Part shown: positions 47,303 to 56,007 of the stretch, piece after piece
How the letters are laid out: each line of letters opens with the position of its first letter
Position numbering within the stretch: the stretch's first letter is position 1
Source: Streptomyces sp. NBC_01353
Lineage (GTDB): Bacteria; Actinomycetota; Actinomycetes; Streptomycetales; Streptomycetaceae
Assembly: GCF_036237275.1 (NCBI RefSeq)
Contig: NZ_CP108352.1
Coordinates: 7,217,501 to 7,281,500, forward strand
Length of the DNA: 64,000 nt
Direction: 5' to 3'
Position numbers and translations under genes: made by a program
The notes under the pieces: model-generated
What the model saw: only the letters and a program-made list of their open reading frames with translations
Databases searched by the model: none
Told to the model about the DNA's origin: nothing

Positions 47303-48319
47303 ATGACGCTGTCGTCCACCGCCACCGCGGACCGCATCTACGCCACCGGTCTGCGCAACCAGTGGCATCCCGTCGTCCCCTCGCGCTTCGTCGCCCCCGG
47401 CGCGATGCGCAAGGTGACCGCGCTCGGCGAGCAGTGGCTGCTGTTCCGCCGTTCCGACGGAACCCTCTCCATGCTCGCCGACCGCTGCCCGCACCGTGGG
47501 GCGCCCCTGTCGCTGGGCAAGCACCTCGGCGACCGGGTGGCCTGCTGGTACCACGGCGTCGAGGTCGGCTCCGACGGCACGGTGACCTCGGTGCCCGGTC
47601 TGCCCGGCTGTAACCTGGAGGGCAAGAAGCTGGTCACCTCGCTTCCCGTGCGCGAGGTCGGCGGGGCGATCCTCGCCTGGTTCGGCGACGAGGAGCACCC
47701 CGAGCCGGCGGAGCTCACGCTCCCCGAGCCGCTGACGGACCCGGCGGTGGACGCGTTCCTCTGCTACGCCGAGTGGGACGTGCCGTGGCGGTACGCCGTG
47801 GAGAACCTGCTCGACCCCATGCACGGCGCCTTCCTCCACCACGAGTCGCACACCATGTTCGCCGGTGACACGACCGCCAAGTTCCGCATCCGGGAGACCG
47901 AGCGCGGCTACTTCTTCGAGAAGACCGACCAGCGGGGAGTCAACTTCGACTGGGTCGAGCTGTGCCGTACCGGTGTCGACTGGGTCGACCTGTCCATCCC
48001 GTACCCGCCGTCGGCCGGCCCGGGCGGACCGTTCGGGATCGTGGGCATGGTCTGCCCCGTCGACGAGCAGCGCTCCGGTGTCTTCTTCTGGCGCTACCGC
48101 CGCGTCGAGGACTGGCAGCGCGCGTCCTGGCGCTTCCTGTACAAGACGCTGATCGAGAAGCGTCACTGGGAGGTCCTGGAACAGGACCGCGTGATGCTGG
48201 AGGCCATGCCCGCCGACGCCGACCAGAGGGAGAACCTGTACCAGCACGATCTGGGCGTGGTGCGGCTGCGCAGGCTCTACCGCGCGGAGGCCGAGGCGCA
48301 GGCGTCGTCCGGCACCTGA
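47303..48319 (+). CDS. Rieske-type aromatic ring-hydroxylating oxygenase (VanA-like)
   Basis: A 338-residue terminal oxygenase. The Rieske site is C62-P-H64 and C81-WY-H84. The mononuclear iron site is ENLLDPMHGAFLHH with H174 and H179, with D171 for electron transfer. The short single-chain length and VanB-type partner resemble vanillate demethylase and related monooxygenases more than two-subunit dioxygenases. It probably opens the pathway by O-demethylation or hydroxylation of an aromatic compound. It is the last gene of the operon. Confidence 0.9.
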   Translation: MTLSSTATADRIYATGLRNQWHPVVPSRFVAPGAMRKVTALGEQWLLFRRSDGTLSMLADRCPHRGAPLSLGKHLGDRVACWYHGVEVGSDGTVTSVPGLPGCNLEGKKLVTSLPVREVGGAILAWFGDEEHPEPAELTLPEPLTDPAVDAFLCYAEWDVPWRYAVENLLDPMHGAFLHHESHTMFAGDTTAKFRIRETERGYFFEKTDQRGVNFDWVELCRTGVDWVDLSIPYPPSAGPGGPFGIVGMVCPVDEQRSGVFFWRYRRVEDWQRASWRFLYKTLIEKRHWEVLEQDRVMLEAMPADADQRENLYQHDLGVVRLRRLYRAEAEAQASSGT

Positions 48320-48639
48320 GCCGGTCGGTGGCTCGGCTCTGACCTGCACAGATGAGCCTTTGGGTGTCTTCCGGAGCAGTCTTGTCGGGCTGTGTGCCAG
48401 GGCGCGAGCTTTCCTTGTGGACGATCAGTCGCGTCCCCCAGCGTTGGCCAAAAGCCCTGGTCGTTCCGTTGCAAGGACTTCCGGCCCCTTGCGATCGCAT
48501 GCACTGGACGAAGCTCCTTGACGGGCAGGCATCGCCGGCACCAGCCCGCGCCTTCGTTCTGCGGGGTCGGCCAAGGCTGCCTAGTGTCTTGGGGTGGAGC
48601 ACACAGACAGTGCCCGGCCCATCGACCCGGAGGTGCGCG
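48320..48639. other. 320-bp gap of atypical composition
   Basis: There is no clear gene. The sequence is visibly less GC-rich than both flanks (for example TTGGCCAAAAGCCCTGG and CGTTGCAAGG). Frames on the minus strand are open but have no start context or recognisable family. It may be a decayed insertion. It separates the catabolic operon from the choline-like module and must contain the latter's promoter. Confidence 0.35.
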
Positions 48640-50109
48640 ATGCCGGAGCTGTTCATCGGAGGCACGTGGGCCGCCGCTGCCGACGGTCGCACGCGGGAGA
48701 TCCGCTGCCCGGCGGACGGCACTCTGGTCGCCACCGTGGACGAGGCCGGTCCCACGGACGCGGCAGCGGCCGTCGCCGCCGCCCGCGAGGCGTTCGACAG
48801 CGGGCCGTGGCCCGCCACGCACGCCGCGGAGCGCGGACGGCTGCTGGTGCGCGTCGCCGATCTGCTGGAACGTGACAAGGCGGCCTTCGCCCGTGCCGAG
48901 TCCCTGGACACCGGCAAGCGGCTCGTCGAGTCCGAGTACGACATGGACGACATCGCGGCCTGCTTCCGCTACTTCGGCAATCTGACCGCGTCGGGCGGCA
49001 CCGACCGGATCGTCGCCACCGGCAACCCGGAGGCGGACAGCCGGGTGGTGCACGAACCGGTCGGTGTGTGCGCACTGATCACCCCATGGAACTATCCGCT
49101 GCTGCAGACCGCGTGGAAGGTCGCCCCGGCGCTCGGGGCGGGCAACACGTTCGTGCTGAAGCCGAGCGAACTGACCCCGCACACCGCGATCCTGCTGATG
49201 CGGCTGCTGACCGAGGCGGGGCTGCCACCAGGGGTCGGAAACCTGGTCCTGGGGACGGGCGCCGAGGCTGGTGCGCCGCTCACCGAGGATCCCCGCGTGG
49301 ATCTGGTGTCGTTCACCGGCGGCCTGGCCACCGGCCGCCGGATCATGGCGGCAGCGGCGCCCACGGTGAAGAAGGTCGCCCTGGAGCTCGGCGGCAAGAA
49401 CCCGAACATCGTCTTCGCGGACGCGGACTTCGAGGCGGCTGTCGACTACGCGCTGATGGCCGTCTTCCTGCACTCCGGGCAGGTCTGCTCGGCAGGTGCC
49501 CGGCTCCTCGTGGAGGACTCTCTGCACGACGCCTTCGTCGACGAGATCGTGACCCGCGCGCGGGCCATCCCGATGGGCGGCCCGTTCGACGAGAACGCGC
49601 GGACCGGGCCGCTGATCTCGGCAGCGCACCGCGACAAGGTGGAGGCCTACGTGGCTGCGGGCCTGGCCGAGGGCGCGGTGCTGCGCTGTGGCGGGGCGCG
49701 GCCGACGGACCCGGAACTCGCCCAGGGCTACTACTATCCGCCGACCGTGCTGGACGACTGCACGCCCGGGATGTCGGTGGTCCGGGACGAGTCGTTCGGC
49801 CCGGTGCTCACGGTCGAGCGGTTCGACAGCGAGGCCGAGGCCGTCGCCGTCGCCAACGACACCATGTACGGCCTCGCGGGTGCGGTGTGGTCGCAGGACA
49901 CGGGCCGCGCACACCGGGTCGCGTCCCGGCTCCGGGCGGGCACCGTGTGGATCAACGACTTCCACCCCTACGTGCCGCAGGCGGAATGGGGCGGCATGAA
50001 GCAATCCGGTTTCGGCCGTGAACTGGGGCCGGCGGGACTCGCCGAATACCAGGAGACCAAGCACATCTGGCGCAATCTCGCCCCCAAGGCGCAGAGGTGG
50101 TTCGAGTGA
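48640..50109 (+). CDS. Betaine-aldehyde dehydrogenase-like aldehyde dehydrogenase
   Basis: A 489-residue NAD(P)-dependent aldehyde dehydrogenase. Catalytic residues are C283 (HSGQVCSAG) and E249 (LELGGKNP). The ITPWNYPLLQTAWK block resembles BetB-type enzymes. ATG 48640 has GGAGG six bases upstream. With the GMC oxidoreductase two genes down it would convert an alcohol such as choline to the acid through the aldehyde. Its stop overlaps the permease start. Confidence 0.85.
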   Translation: MPELFIGGTWAAAADGRTREIRCPADGTLVATVDEAGPTDAAAAVAAAREAFDSGPWPATHAAERGRLLVRVADLLERDKAAFARAESLDTGKRLVESEYDMDDIAACFRYFGNLTASGGTDRIVATGNPEADSRVVHEPVGVCALITPWNYPLLQTAWKVAPALGAGNTFVLKPSELTPHTAILLMRLLTEAGLPPGVGNLVLGTGAEAGAPLTEDPRVDLVSFTGGLATGRRIMAAAAPTVKKVALELGGKNPNIVFADADFEAAVDYALMAVFLHSGQVCSAGARLLVEDSLHDAFVDEIVTRARAIPMGGPFDENARTGPLISAAHRDKVEAYVAAGLAEGAVLRCGGARPTDPELAQGYYYPPTVLDDCTPGMSVVRDESFGPVLTVERFDSEAEAVAVANDTMYGLAGAVWSQDTGRAHRVASRLRAGTVWINDFHPYVPQAEWGGMKQSGFGRELGPAGLAEYQETKHIWRNLAPKAQRWFE

Positions 50110-51653
50110 CCGCACAGCCGACAGGGCAGGACCGGCCGAGCGCCGGCAACGGCGCCCCGCACGACGACGACTCGGTGACCGAGCTCGGCTACCGGCCCGA
50201 ACTGAAGCGCACGCTGGGCAACTTCCACACGTTCGCCGCGGGGATCAGCTACATCTCGATCCTGACCGGCACGTTCCAGCTGTTCTACTTCGGAATCGCT
50301 TTCGGCGGCCCGGCCTACTGGTGGTCGTGGCCGATGGTGTTCGTGGGCCAGCTGATGGTGGCACTGTGCTTCTGCGAGCTGGCGGCGCGCTACCCGGTCG
50401 CGGGCTCGGTCTACAACTGGGCGAAGAAGATGGGCGGCCCGCACGTGGGCTGGCTCGGCGGCTGGATGATGATGACGGCCACCATGGTGACCCTGTCGGC
50501 CGTGGCCCTGGCGTACCAGATCACGCTGCCGCAGATCGACCCCTGGTTCCAGATCGTCGGCGACGGCAGCGGCGAGAACGACGCCGCGGCCAACGCGGTC
50601 CTGCTGGGCACGGTGCTGATCCTCTTCTCCACGCTGGTCAACGCCTTCGGCGTACAGCTGATGGCGCGGATCAACTCGGCGGGTGTCTTCATCGAACTGA
50701 TCGCCGCCGTGGCTCTGATCATCTTCTTTGCCGCGCACATCACCCGTGGACCCGCCACGGTGCTCACCGATACGTACGGTCTGGGCAGCGGGGACCCGCT
50801 CGGCTACTTCGGGGCGTTCCTCACCGCGTCACTCGCGTCGGCGTACGTGATGTACGGCTTCGACACGGCCTCCTCGCTCGGCGAGGAGTCTCACAACCCG
50901 AGCCGGAACGCGCCGCGCGCGATTCTGCGGGCGCTCGTCGCGTCCTTCCTCCTCGGTGGCCTCATCCTGCTGTTCGCGCTGATGGCGGTGCCGGATCTGC
51001 AGGCGAAGGAGCTGAGCACGGGCGGCCTGCAGTACGTGGTGCTGGAGACGCTCGGGCCGACGATCGGTGAGATCTTCCTGTGGTGCGTGGTCGTCGCGAT
51101 CACCGTGTGCGTGCTGGCCGTCCAAGCCGCGGGCATCCGGCTGATGTTCGCGATGGCACGGGACAACAACCTGCCCGCCGGATCGGTGCTCGCCAAGGTG
51201 AGCCCCCGCTTCCGGACCCCGGTGGTTCCCGCCGTCGTGATCGGCGTGGTGGGTGTGGTCATCCTGGTCATCAACATCAACCAGCCGCAGATCTTCTCGG
51301 TGATCACCAGCATCGCGATCATCATGATCTATGTGGCGTACCTGATGGTCACCGTCCCGATGCTGATCCAGCGGCTGCGCGGGACATGGCAGCCCCGCGA
51401 GGGAGCCTTCTCGCTCGGCCGCCTCGGACTGCCGATCAACGTCCTGGCGGTGCTGTGGGGTGCCGCCATGTCCCTGAACCTGGCCTGGCCCCGTGCAGAC
51501 GTCTACAACGCGACCGGGCCCCAGCACTGGTACCTGCGCTGGGGTGCGTTCCTGTTCGTCGGCATCGTGGCGCTCGGCGGCTTCGCCTACTACTGGTTCG
51601 TACAGCGGCACCGTACGGGCGTGCTGGCCGAACACCGCGCAGACGTCCCCTGA
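50106..51653 (+). CDS. APC family amino acid/amine permease
   Basis: A 515-residue twelve-helix permease of the APC superfamily (amino acid/choline transporter-like). N-terminal ELKRTLGNFHTFAAGISYISILTGTFQLF and YPVAGSVYNWAKKMGGPHVGWLGGW are characteristic, as is YVMYGFDTASSLGEESHNPSRNAPRAI in the middle. GTG 50106 overlaps the stop of the aldehyde dehydrogenase (GTGA), with AGAGGTGG upstream. It probably imports the substrate oxidised by the two flanking enzymes. Confidence 0.87.
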   Translation: MTAQPTGQDRPSAGNGAPHDDDSVTELGYRPELKRTLGNFHTFAAGISYISILTGTFQLFYFGIAFGGPAYWWSWPMVFVGQLMVALCFCELAARYPVAGSVYNWAKKMGGPHVGWLGGWMMMTATMVTLSAVALAYQITLPQIDPWFQIVGDGSGENDAAANAVLLGTVLILFSTLVNAFGVQLMARINSAGVFIELIAAVALIIFFAAHITRGPATVLTDTYGLGSGDPLGYFGAFLTASLASAYVMYGFDTASSLGEESHNPSRNAPRAILRALVASFLLGGLILLFALMAVPDLQAKELSTGGLQYVVLETLGPTIGEIFLWCVVVAITVCVLAVQAAGIRLMFAMARDNNLPAGSVLAKVSPRFRTPVVPAVVIGVVGVVILVININQPQIFSVITSIAIIMIYVAYLMVTVPMLIQRLRGTWQPREGAFSLGRLGLPINVLAVLWGAAMSLNLAWPRADVYNATGPQHWYLRWGAFLFVGIVALGGFAYYWFVQRHRTGVLAEHRADVP

Positions 51654-51698
51654 TCCGCGCTCCCTCCCCTCGCGGGGACATCTCGCACTGGAGAGACC

Positions 51699-53261
51699 AT
51701 GCCCGCACAGCCCTCTGAGCCCGAGTTCGACTACGTCGTGGTCGGCGGCGGCACCGCCGGGGCCGTCGTCGCGGCCCGCCTGTCGGAGGATCCCGGTGTC
51801 AGCGTCTGCCTGCTGGAGGCGGGGCCGTCCGACGAGGGCGACGAGAGCATCCTGAGGCTGGACCGGTGGATGGCGCTGCTGGAGTCGGGTTACGACTGGG
51901 ACTACCCGGTGGAGCCGCAGGAGAACGGCAACAGCTTCATGCGCCACGCCCGTGCCAAGGTGCTCGGCGGCTGCTCGTCGCACAACTCGTGCATCGCCTT
52001 CTGGGCGCCGGCCGAGGACCTCGACGAGTGGGGCGCGATGGGGTGCTCGGGCTGGAGCGCGGCCGACTGCTTCCCGCTGTACCAGCGGCTGGAGACCAAC
52101 GACGGCACAGGCGACCACCACGGCCGCTCCGGACCCGTGACGATCCGCTCGGTGCCGCCGCGGGACCCGTGCGGGAGGGCGCTGTTGGCGGCCTGTGCGG
52201 CCGGCAACATCCCGACGGTGCCGTTCAACTCCGGCCGCACGGTGGTGCGCGGAGCGAACTGGTTCCAGATCAACTGCCGCGAGGACGGGACCCGTTCCTC
52301 CGCCTCGGTGTCGTATCTGCATCCCGTGATGGGCAAGCGGCCCCAGCTGGAGGTGCGCACCGGGGTGCAGGCGAGGCGGCTGCTGTTCGACGGCGCGCGC
52401 TGCTCGGGTGTGGAGTACCTGCAGCCGGACGCCGTGCGTCTCGACGCCGTACGGGCGCGGCGCGAGGTGATCGTCTCCTGCGGGGCGATCGACTCGCCGA
52501 AGCTGCTGATGCTGTCGGGCATCGGACCCGCCGCCCATCTGCGCGACAACGGCGTGGACGTACGCGTGGACTCCCCCGGCGTCGGCTCACACCTCCAGGA
52601 CCATCCCGAGGGGGTGATCATGTGGGAGGCGAAGCAGCCCATGGTCACCTCGTCCACGCAGTGGTGGGAGATCGGGATCTTCGCGGACACCGAACCGGGG
52701 CTGGACCGGCCGGATCTGATGTTCCACTACGGTTCGGTCCCGTTCGACATGAACACCTACCGTCGCGGCTATCCGACCACCGACAACGCCTTCTGCCTTA
52801 CGCCGAACGTCACCCGCGCCCGCTCCGAGGGCACGATCCGGTTGCGCAGCCGTGACTTCCGGGACAAGCCGAAGGTCGACCCGCGCTACTTCACCCACGA
52901 GCACGACATTCGGGTGATGATCCGCGGACTGCGGCTGGCGCGGGAGATCGCGGCGCAGGCGCCGCTCGCCGGCTGGAGGGGTGCGGAGCTGGCGCCCGGA
53001 CCGGACGCCACGACCGACGAGGAGCTGTTCTCCTACATCCGCCAGACGCACAACACGGTCTACCACCCGGCGGGCACTGTACGGATGGGTGCCGAGCGTG
53101 ACTCCACCTCGCCCCTCGACCCGCAGCTGCGGGTCAAGGGGGTGCAGGGGCTACGGGTGGCGGACGCCTCGGTCATGCCGTTCCTGCCCGCGGTCAATCC
53201 GTGCATCACCACGATGATGATCGGCGAGAAGTGTTCGGACATGATCCGGGCCGGACAGTGA
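51699..53261 (+). CDS. GMC family oxidoreductase, choline dehydrogenase-like
   Basis: A 520-residue FAD enzyme. It has the N-terminal dinucleotide fold YVVVGGGTAGAVVAARLSEDP, the GMC block LGGCSSHNSCIAFWAP and the second signature SCGAIDSPKLLMLSGIGP. The catalytic region has VYHPAGTVRMG (base histidine) and NPCITTMMIGEKCSD (conserved Asn). It oxidises an alcohol to an aldehyde, with choline a likely but unproven substrate. ATG 51699 has GGAGAG upstream. Confidence 0.87.
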   Translation: MPAQPSEPEFDYVVVGGGTAGAVVAARLSEDPGVSVCLLEAGPSDEGDESILRLDRWMALLESGYDWDYPVEPQENGNSFMRHARAKVLGGCSSHNSCIAFWAPAEDLDEWGAMGCSGWSAADCFPLYQRLETNDGTGDHHGRSGPVTIRSVPPRDPCGRALLAACAAGNIPTVPFNSGRTVVRGANWFQINCREDGTRSSASVSYLHPVMGKRPQLEVRTGVQARRLLFDGARCSGVEYLQPDAVRLDAVRARREVIVSCGAIDSPKLLMLSGIGPAAHLRDNGVDVRVDSPGVGSHLQDHPEGVIMWEAKQPMVTSSTQWWEIGIFADTEPGLDRPDLMFHYGSVPFDMNTYRRGYPTTDNAFCLTPNVTRARSEGTIRLRSRDFRDKPKVDPRYFTHEHDIRVMIRGLRLAREIAAQAPLAGWRGAELAPGPDATTDEELFSYIRQTHNTVYHPAGTVRMGAERDSTSPLDPQLRVKGVQGLRVADASVMPFLPAVNPCITTMMIGEKCSDMIRAGQ

Positions 53262-53446
53262 CCGCAACCCGTTGCAACGCAGGCCCTCTCGGACACCGGA
53301 CAGGCGTACGGCAAGGCCGTCACCGCGTACGACCCGTTCGACCGGCCGACGACGGAGCTCACGCTCCCCAGCGCGACCCGCTCAGACTCTGCGGCACCTG
53401 CCTGGTCCGTGGATTTCCAGGGGGTCAGGCCGTATAGCCTGGCGAA

Positions 53447-53551
53447 ATGCTTACAGAAGTGACAGCGACTCGCTATGTCACCCCTCTGCGTGAGGGCGGC
53501 TCGCTCCCGGGCATCGTCGAGGCCGACGATCTCGGTACGTACGTCATGTAA
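53447..53551 (+). pseudogene. Truncated HipA-family kinase gene
   Basis: Thirty-four codons begin MLTEVTATRYVTPLREGG and continue SLPGIVEADDLGTYVM before a TAA stop. As I recall, this matches the conserved start of a Streptomyces HipA-like kinase, whose full length is several hundred residues. Nothing of the kinase remains downstream. It is therefore the 5' remnant of a gene removed by deletion or insertion. The upstream stretch 53280-53400, in another frame, also looks like broken coding sequence. Confidence 0.6.
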
Positions 53552-53576
53552 GGCACGGGATCAGGCTGCTGACCTG

Positions 53577-53711
53577 GCACTTTAGTGCACGGCACTCCTG
53601 GCCTGCAGGGATTCTCTTGGCGGGTCCTTTCAGGGACTTTCTGATGTGTGCAGCTGGAACTCCCCACAGACTCCCCAGGAGCCGGGGAAACTCCCCAGGC
53701 ACTCCCCACAG
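53577..53711. repeat. Inverted repeat and ACTCCCCA repeat cluster
   Basis: GCACT-TT-AGTGC (53577-53588) is followed by four direct copies of ACTCCCCA at 53659, 53670, 53690 and 53701. The outer copies extend to ACTCCCCACAG and the inner ones to ACTCCCCAGG, with spacings of 11, 20 and 11 bases. The array lies in the 620-bp gap between the GMC and AraC genes, next to the hipA remnant. It may be a junction or protein-binding array. Confidence 0.5.
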
Positions 53712-53884
53712 CGGAGTCAGATCATGTTCGAGCTCATCCAGGACGCGGTCCGATCCACCTCTCGCTGACCCGCTCCCCGGGCCGGGTCCGTGCGATCCCG
53801 CCCACCGCCAGGGCGGGATCGGCGCGCTCGCACGGGGCGGCCGGCCCGTCCGTTCGGTGCGGACCGGCGGAGCGTCGCCTCGGT

Positions 53885-54844
53885 TCACACGCGGCGCGTG
53901 CTGGACAGCCAGTCCCGGGGCGACATCCCGTACGCGGTGCGAAAGGCCCGACTGAAGTGGGACGGGTTCACGAAGCCCCAGCGCTGAGCCACCGCCGAGA
54001 CGGTAGGTGCGGACCTCGACTGCCTGGACAGCTCCCGTCGGCACCTCTCCAGGCGCTCGCGATGGATCCAACGGCTCACCGTGGTCCCCTCCGCCTCGAA
54101 GATCTTGTGCAGATACCGGACGGACATGTGGTGCGCGCCCGCGATCATCTCCGGAGACAGACCTGGATCCGCCAGGTGGCGCAGGATGTAGTCCTTGATG
54201 CGGGCCAGCATCCCGCGGGCCACCTCCGACGCGTGGGGGTTCAGCAGCCCCTGTCGCTCGCGCACGAGCACCGTCAGGAGATCGACGGCGGTCATCGCGA
54301 GTTGCCGGCCTGTGTACGGGTCGAACCCGGCCGCCTGGTCCGCCAGACGTTCCAGATGGCCGGCGACCACTCCGGACGTGCCGCAGTGGCTGTCGAAGAC
54401 GGTCCCTGTGATCGCCCGCAGTTCGGTGTCCGTCACGGCCAGCACCTCCTTCGGCACCCGGATCGATGTGAACCGGAAGTTCTCCGGCTGTTCCCTGCCG
54501 TAGGGCCGGCCGGCGTCGGAGCAGGTGAAGGTACCGGGGCGGACCAGGGCCTGGCGCCCGTCCTGGGTGAGCCGCCCGGTTCCCTGGTGCTGGAGTGTGA
54601 TGGTCATGTACTCCGCTCCGCCCCTGGAGATCAGGGGGGCGTTGCGCGACACGCGCGCCGGGCCGGCCTCGACCACCGAGATCTGGAGGGGGCCGAGCGT
54701 ATCGACGGTCATCGTCCCCGTCGCGGGCTCGCGCTCGTGCAGCGTGACGTCCATCGGAACCAAGGTGTCGGAGACGATGCTCTGCCAGTAGTCGGCCCGC
54801 TCGGACGGAGGCAGCGGCAGGACGGAGAGTACGACGGACATCAT
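53885..54844 (-). CDS. AraC family transcriptional regulator
   Basis: A 319-residue regulator. The N-terminal cupin-like sensor domain (about 10-190) includes YMTITLQHQGTGRLTQDGR and GRPYGREQPENF, as in AraC/NimR-type proteins of actinomycetes. The C-terminal double HTH (about 215-315) has ISAGAHHMSVRYLHKIFEAEGTT-type first helices and AVAQRWGFVNPSHFSRAFRTAYGMSPRDW. ATG 54844 has GAGAGG upstream. No adjacent target is obvious. Confidence 0.85.
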   Translation of the reverse strand: MMSVVLSVLPLPPSERADYWQSIVSDTLVPMDVTLHEREPATGTMTVDTLGPLQISVVEAGPARVSRNAPLISRGGAEYMTITLQHQGTGRLTQDGRQALVRPGTFTCSDAGRPYGREQPENFRFTSIRVPKEVLAVTDTELRAITGTVFDSHCGTSGVVAGHLERLADQAAGFDPYTGRQLAMTAVDLLTVLVRERQGLLNPHASEVARGMLARIKDYILRHLADPGLSPEMIAGAHHMSVRYLHKIFEAEGTTVSRWIHRERLERCRRELSRQSRSAPTVSAVAQRWGFVNPSHFSRAFRTAYGMSPRDWLSSTRRV

Positions 54845-54970
54845 GACCTCTCGTCATGGTCGTGCGGACGCTCCCTGGAGAGCGTCGGAACAGCAGGAAA
54901 TCCAGTATCGAACCATCTGCTGTCGTCGCCATCAGTCACCCGACTGGTGCTCTGTCGTCCCCGGCCGCTC

Positions 54971-55957
54971 TCACCGCAGGCGAGCGCGGAGGAATCTGCC
55001 GCCGAGCCGTACGGCCGCCCGCGTCGATGGACTGTTGCGCAGTGCGGTCAGTGACACGAAGTCGTGGACCGTGCCCTGGAACCGTGCCGCGGTCGCGGCG
55101 ACACCGGCCCGAAGCAGTCGACCCGCGTACTCCTCCGCCTCGTCCCGGGCGACGTCGGCCTCGGCCGTGACGACCAGTGCCGGCGGCAGTCCCGCGAGCG
55201 CGGCCGTACTCGCACGCAGCGGGGCCGCGGTCGGCTCGTCCCGCTGCCGGGGATCTGCCGCGTACTGCCGCCAGTATGACCGTACGGCCTCCCGCGTGAG
55301 TGGATACCTCGTGGCGAAGAGCCGTTGTGACGGGCTGTCGCAACGGGCATCGGTAAGGGGGTAGTACAGGAGTTGGGCGCAGATCTCCGGACCCCCGCGC
55401 GCCCGCGCCAGCAGCGTGAGCGCCGTGGCAAGAGTGGCCCCCGCGCAGTCCCCGGCGACCGCGAGCCGGTCGGTGTCGAGCCCGAGCGACTCGCTCTGCC
55501 CGACCGCCCAGGTCAGCAGGTCGTAACACTCTTCGAGGGCGACCGGATAGCGACTCTCGGGCGTGCGACTGTACTCGGGAACGACGGCCGCGACACCGGC
55601 TTCGCGCACCAGCTCACTGATGAGCCAGGCGTGCGTATGCCCGTCGCCCAGCATCCAGCGGCCCCCGTGGACGTAGAGCAGGGTGGGGGGCCGGCCCGTG
55701 ACTTCGGTCGGCCGCACGACCCAGAAGCCCACCAGGCCGGTGGGCCCCACGGGCGCCGCATGGAAGGTGGCTTCCACGTCGAAGTCGTCCATCCGATCGC
55801 CCTGAGCTTCCTGCAACGCCTGGCGCGCGGCGCCCGGTTCGAGCTCGTGGAGGTACGGGGGTGTCGAAGTCGCGTCGACGAGCCGCTGTACCAGTGGATC
55901 CAGGATCACGGGCGCCGGCTGCTCGGGGCCGGCCTCCCGGTCGGGCTCCGGCTGCAT
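54971..55957 (-). CDS. HSL-type alpha/beta hydrolase with cysteine in the nucleophile position
   Basis: A 328-residue hydrolase of the hormone-sensitive lipase family, with oxyanion motif VHGG (96-99), acid D268 (AEADVARDE) and histidine H298 (GTVHDF). The GDSAGG nucleophile elbow instead reads GDCAGA, putting C171 where serine is expected. It may be inactive, thioesterase-like or a binding protein. ATG 55957 is chosen over GTG 55984 because GAGAGG lies about eight bases upstream. It follows the LAL regulator on the same strand by 50 bases. Confidence 0.82.
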   Translation of the reverse strand: MQPEPDREAGPEQPAPVILDPLVQRLVDATSTPPYLHELEPGAARQALQEAQGDRMDDFDVEATFHAAPVGPTGLVGFWVVRPTEVTGRPPTLLYVHGGRWMLGDGHTHAWLISELVREAGVAAVVPEYSRTPESRYPVALEECYDLLTWAVGQSESLGLDTDRLAVAGDCAGATLATALTLLARARGGPEICAQLLYYPLTDARCDSPSQRLFATRYPLTREAVRSYWRQYAADPRQRDEPTAAPLRASTAALAGLPPALVVTAEADVARDEAEEYAGRLLRAGVAATAARFQGTVHDFVSLTALRNSPSTRAAVRLGGRFLRARLR

Positions 55958-56007
55958 TCGTTCCGCCTCTCGCTCGGGCCCCACGGGGTGTGAGTCGTTT
56001 GCACACG

